Shown here in pieces: positions 5,881-6,073 of a stretch of DNA of 6,073 bases; the first letter of the stretch is position 1; each line of letters opens with the position of its first letter. The notes beneath the pieces are model-generated. The model saw only the letters and a program-made list of their open reading frames with translations, did not search any database and was not told where the DNA came from. Both the position numbers and the translations under genes were made by a program. The stretch lies in assembly GCA_000416085.1 (NCBI GenBank), contig KE356579.1, positions 1,903,540 to 1,909,612 of the forward strand. Reading direction: 5' to 3'. Source of the stretch: a halophilic archaeon J07HX64. GTDB lineage: Archaea > Halobacteriota > Halobacteria > Halobacteriales > Haloarculaceae.

Positions 5881-6073
5881 ACCGGAGCATCCGTTTCTCC
5901 TCTCGGACTGGGCCGTGATCGTTCGTGACACCGGTCCGTGTGCTTCGAGCCTGAATCTGCTGCTGGCTCCCACCGTTCCAGGGGATTCCGTCTGACGGCA
6001 CGCGGTGTGTCTGAACACCGTCAAGTGACGTTCGCTGACCCGGCACGACACGCGATTCCATCCGGTGCCGAAC
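5881..6073. other. Right-hand edge without a recognisable gene
   Basis: No frame on either strand gives a protein I recognise. The open frames here are short and Arg/Ser/Thr-rich, unlike the acidic neighbouring proteins. One 6-bp inverted repeat (CGGTGT at 6003-6008, ACACCG at 6015-6020) is present but has no adjacent T tract. The stretch is best read as the intergenic region upstream of pth2, possibly reaching the end of a gene outside the window. Confidence 0.5.

Noticed and set aside
6003..6020. Inverted repeat as a terminator or operator
   Set aside because: The stem is only 6 bp with no T tract and no neighbouring gene end, so it is expected by chance at this GC content.
5851..6051. N-terminal extension of pth2 to 179 residues
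   Set aside because: The extension is unlike any Pth2 and would include the promoter-like T-rich element. The family start MKQTIV at 5850 is clear.

Overview
The window looks like haloarchaeal chromosome (class Halobacteria). The evidence is high GC, Asp/Glu-rich proteins, tight NTGA gene overlaps, TATA-like elements about 26 nt upstream of start codons (as in leaderless haloarchaeal transcripts), an archaeal-type Pth2, and a DUF4129 / DUF58 / small membrane protein set typical of this group. No species can be named from what is visible. All family names here come from reading the protein sequences, not from a search.

Layout, left to right. (1) Positions 1-1338, plus strand: most of an M32 zinc carboxypeptidase. 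Its 5' end lies outside the window, and a one-base frameshift near position 46 breaks the frame. (2) 1399-1599, minus strand: a small, unrecognised two-helix membrane protein, convergent with the peptidase. (3) 1643-1807: an intergenic stretch with three imperfect 36-39 nt repeats just downstream of the main operon. (4) 1808-5152, minus strand: a three-gene operon read right to left. It holds a DUF4129-type membrane protein, a large DUF7269-like plus DUF58 fusion, and a six-helix DUF7519-like membrane protein. The junctions are 4-bp GTGA and ATGA overlaps, so the genes are probably translationally coupled. A TATA-like box sits about 26 nt upstream of the operon's GTG start. (5) 5184-5511: intergenic, with a decayed second copy of the DUF4129 C-terminal region and a terminator-like hairpin. 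(6) 5512-5850, minus strand: pth2, with its own promoter-like element. (7) 5851-6073: no convincing gene.

How the genes work together: DUF58 proteins carry a VWA-like fold and are usually encoded with MoxR AAA ATPases and DUF4129/transglutaminase membrane proteins. They are thought to act at the membrane in assembly or maturation of envelope or secreted complexes; the exact role in haloarchaea is not established. No MoxR ATPase or transglutaminase core is visible here, so partners would have to be encoded elsewhere.

The most notable findings are three apparent single-base frameshifts (one in the peptidase, two in the DUF4129 gene). Correcting the two in DUF4129 restores the family's C-terminal motif and brings its stop codon into a perfect GTGA overlap with the next gene. 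A degraded tandem copy of the same DUF4129 C-terminus also lies immediately upstream. Whether the frameshifts are sequencing errors or real gene decay cannot be settled from this sequence alone.
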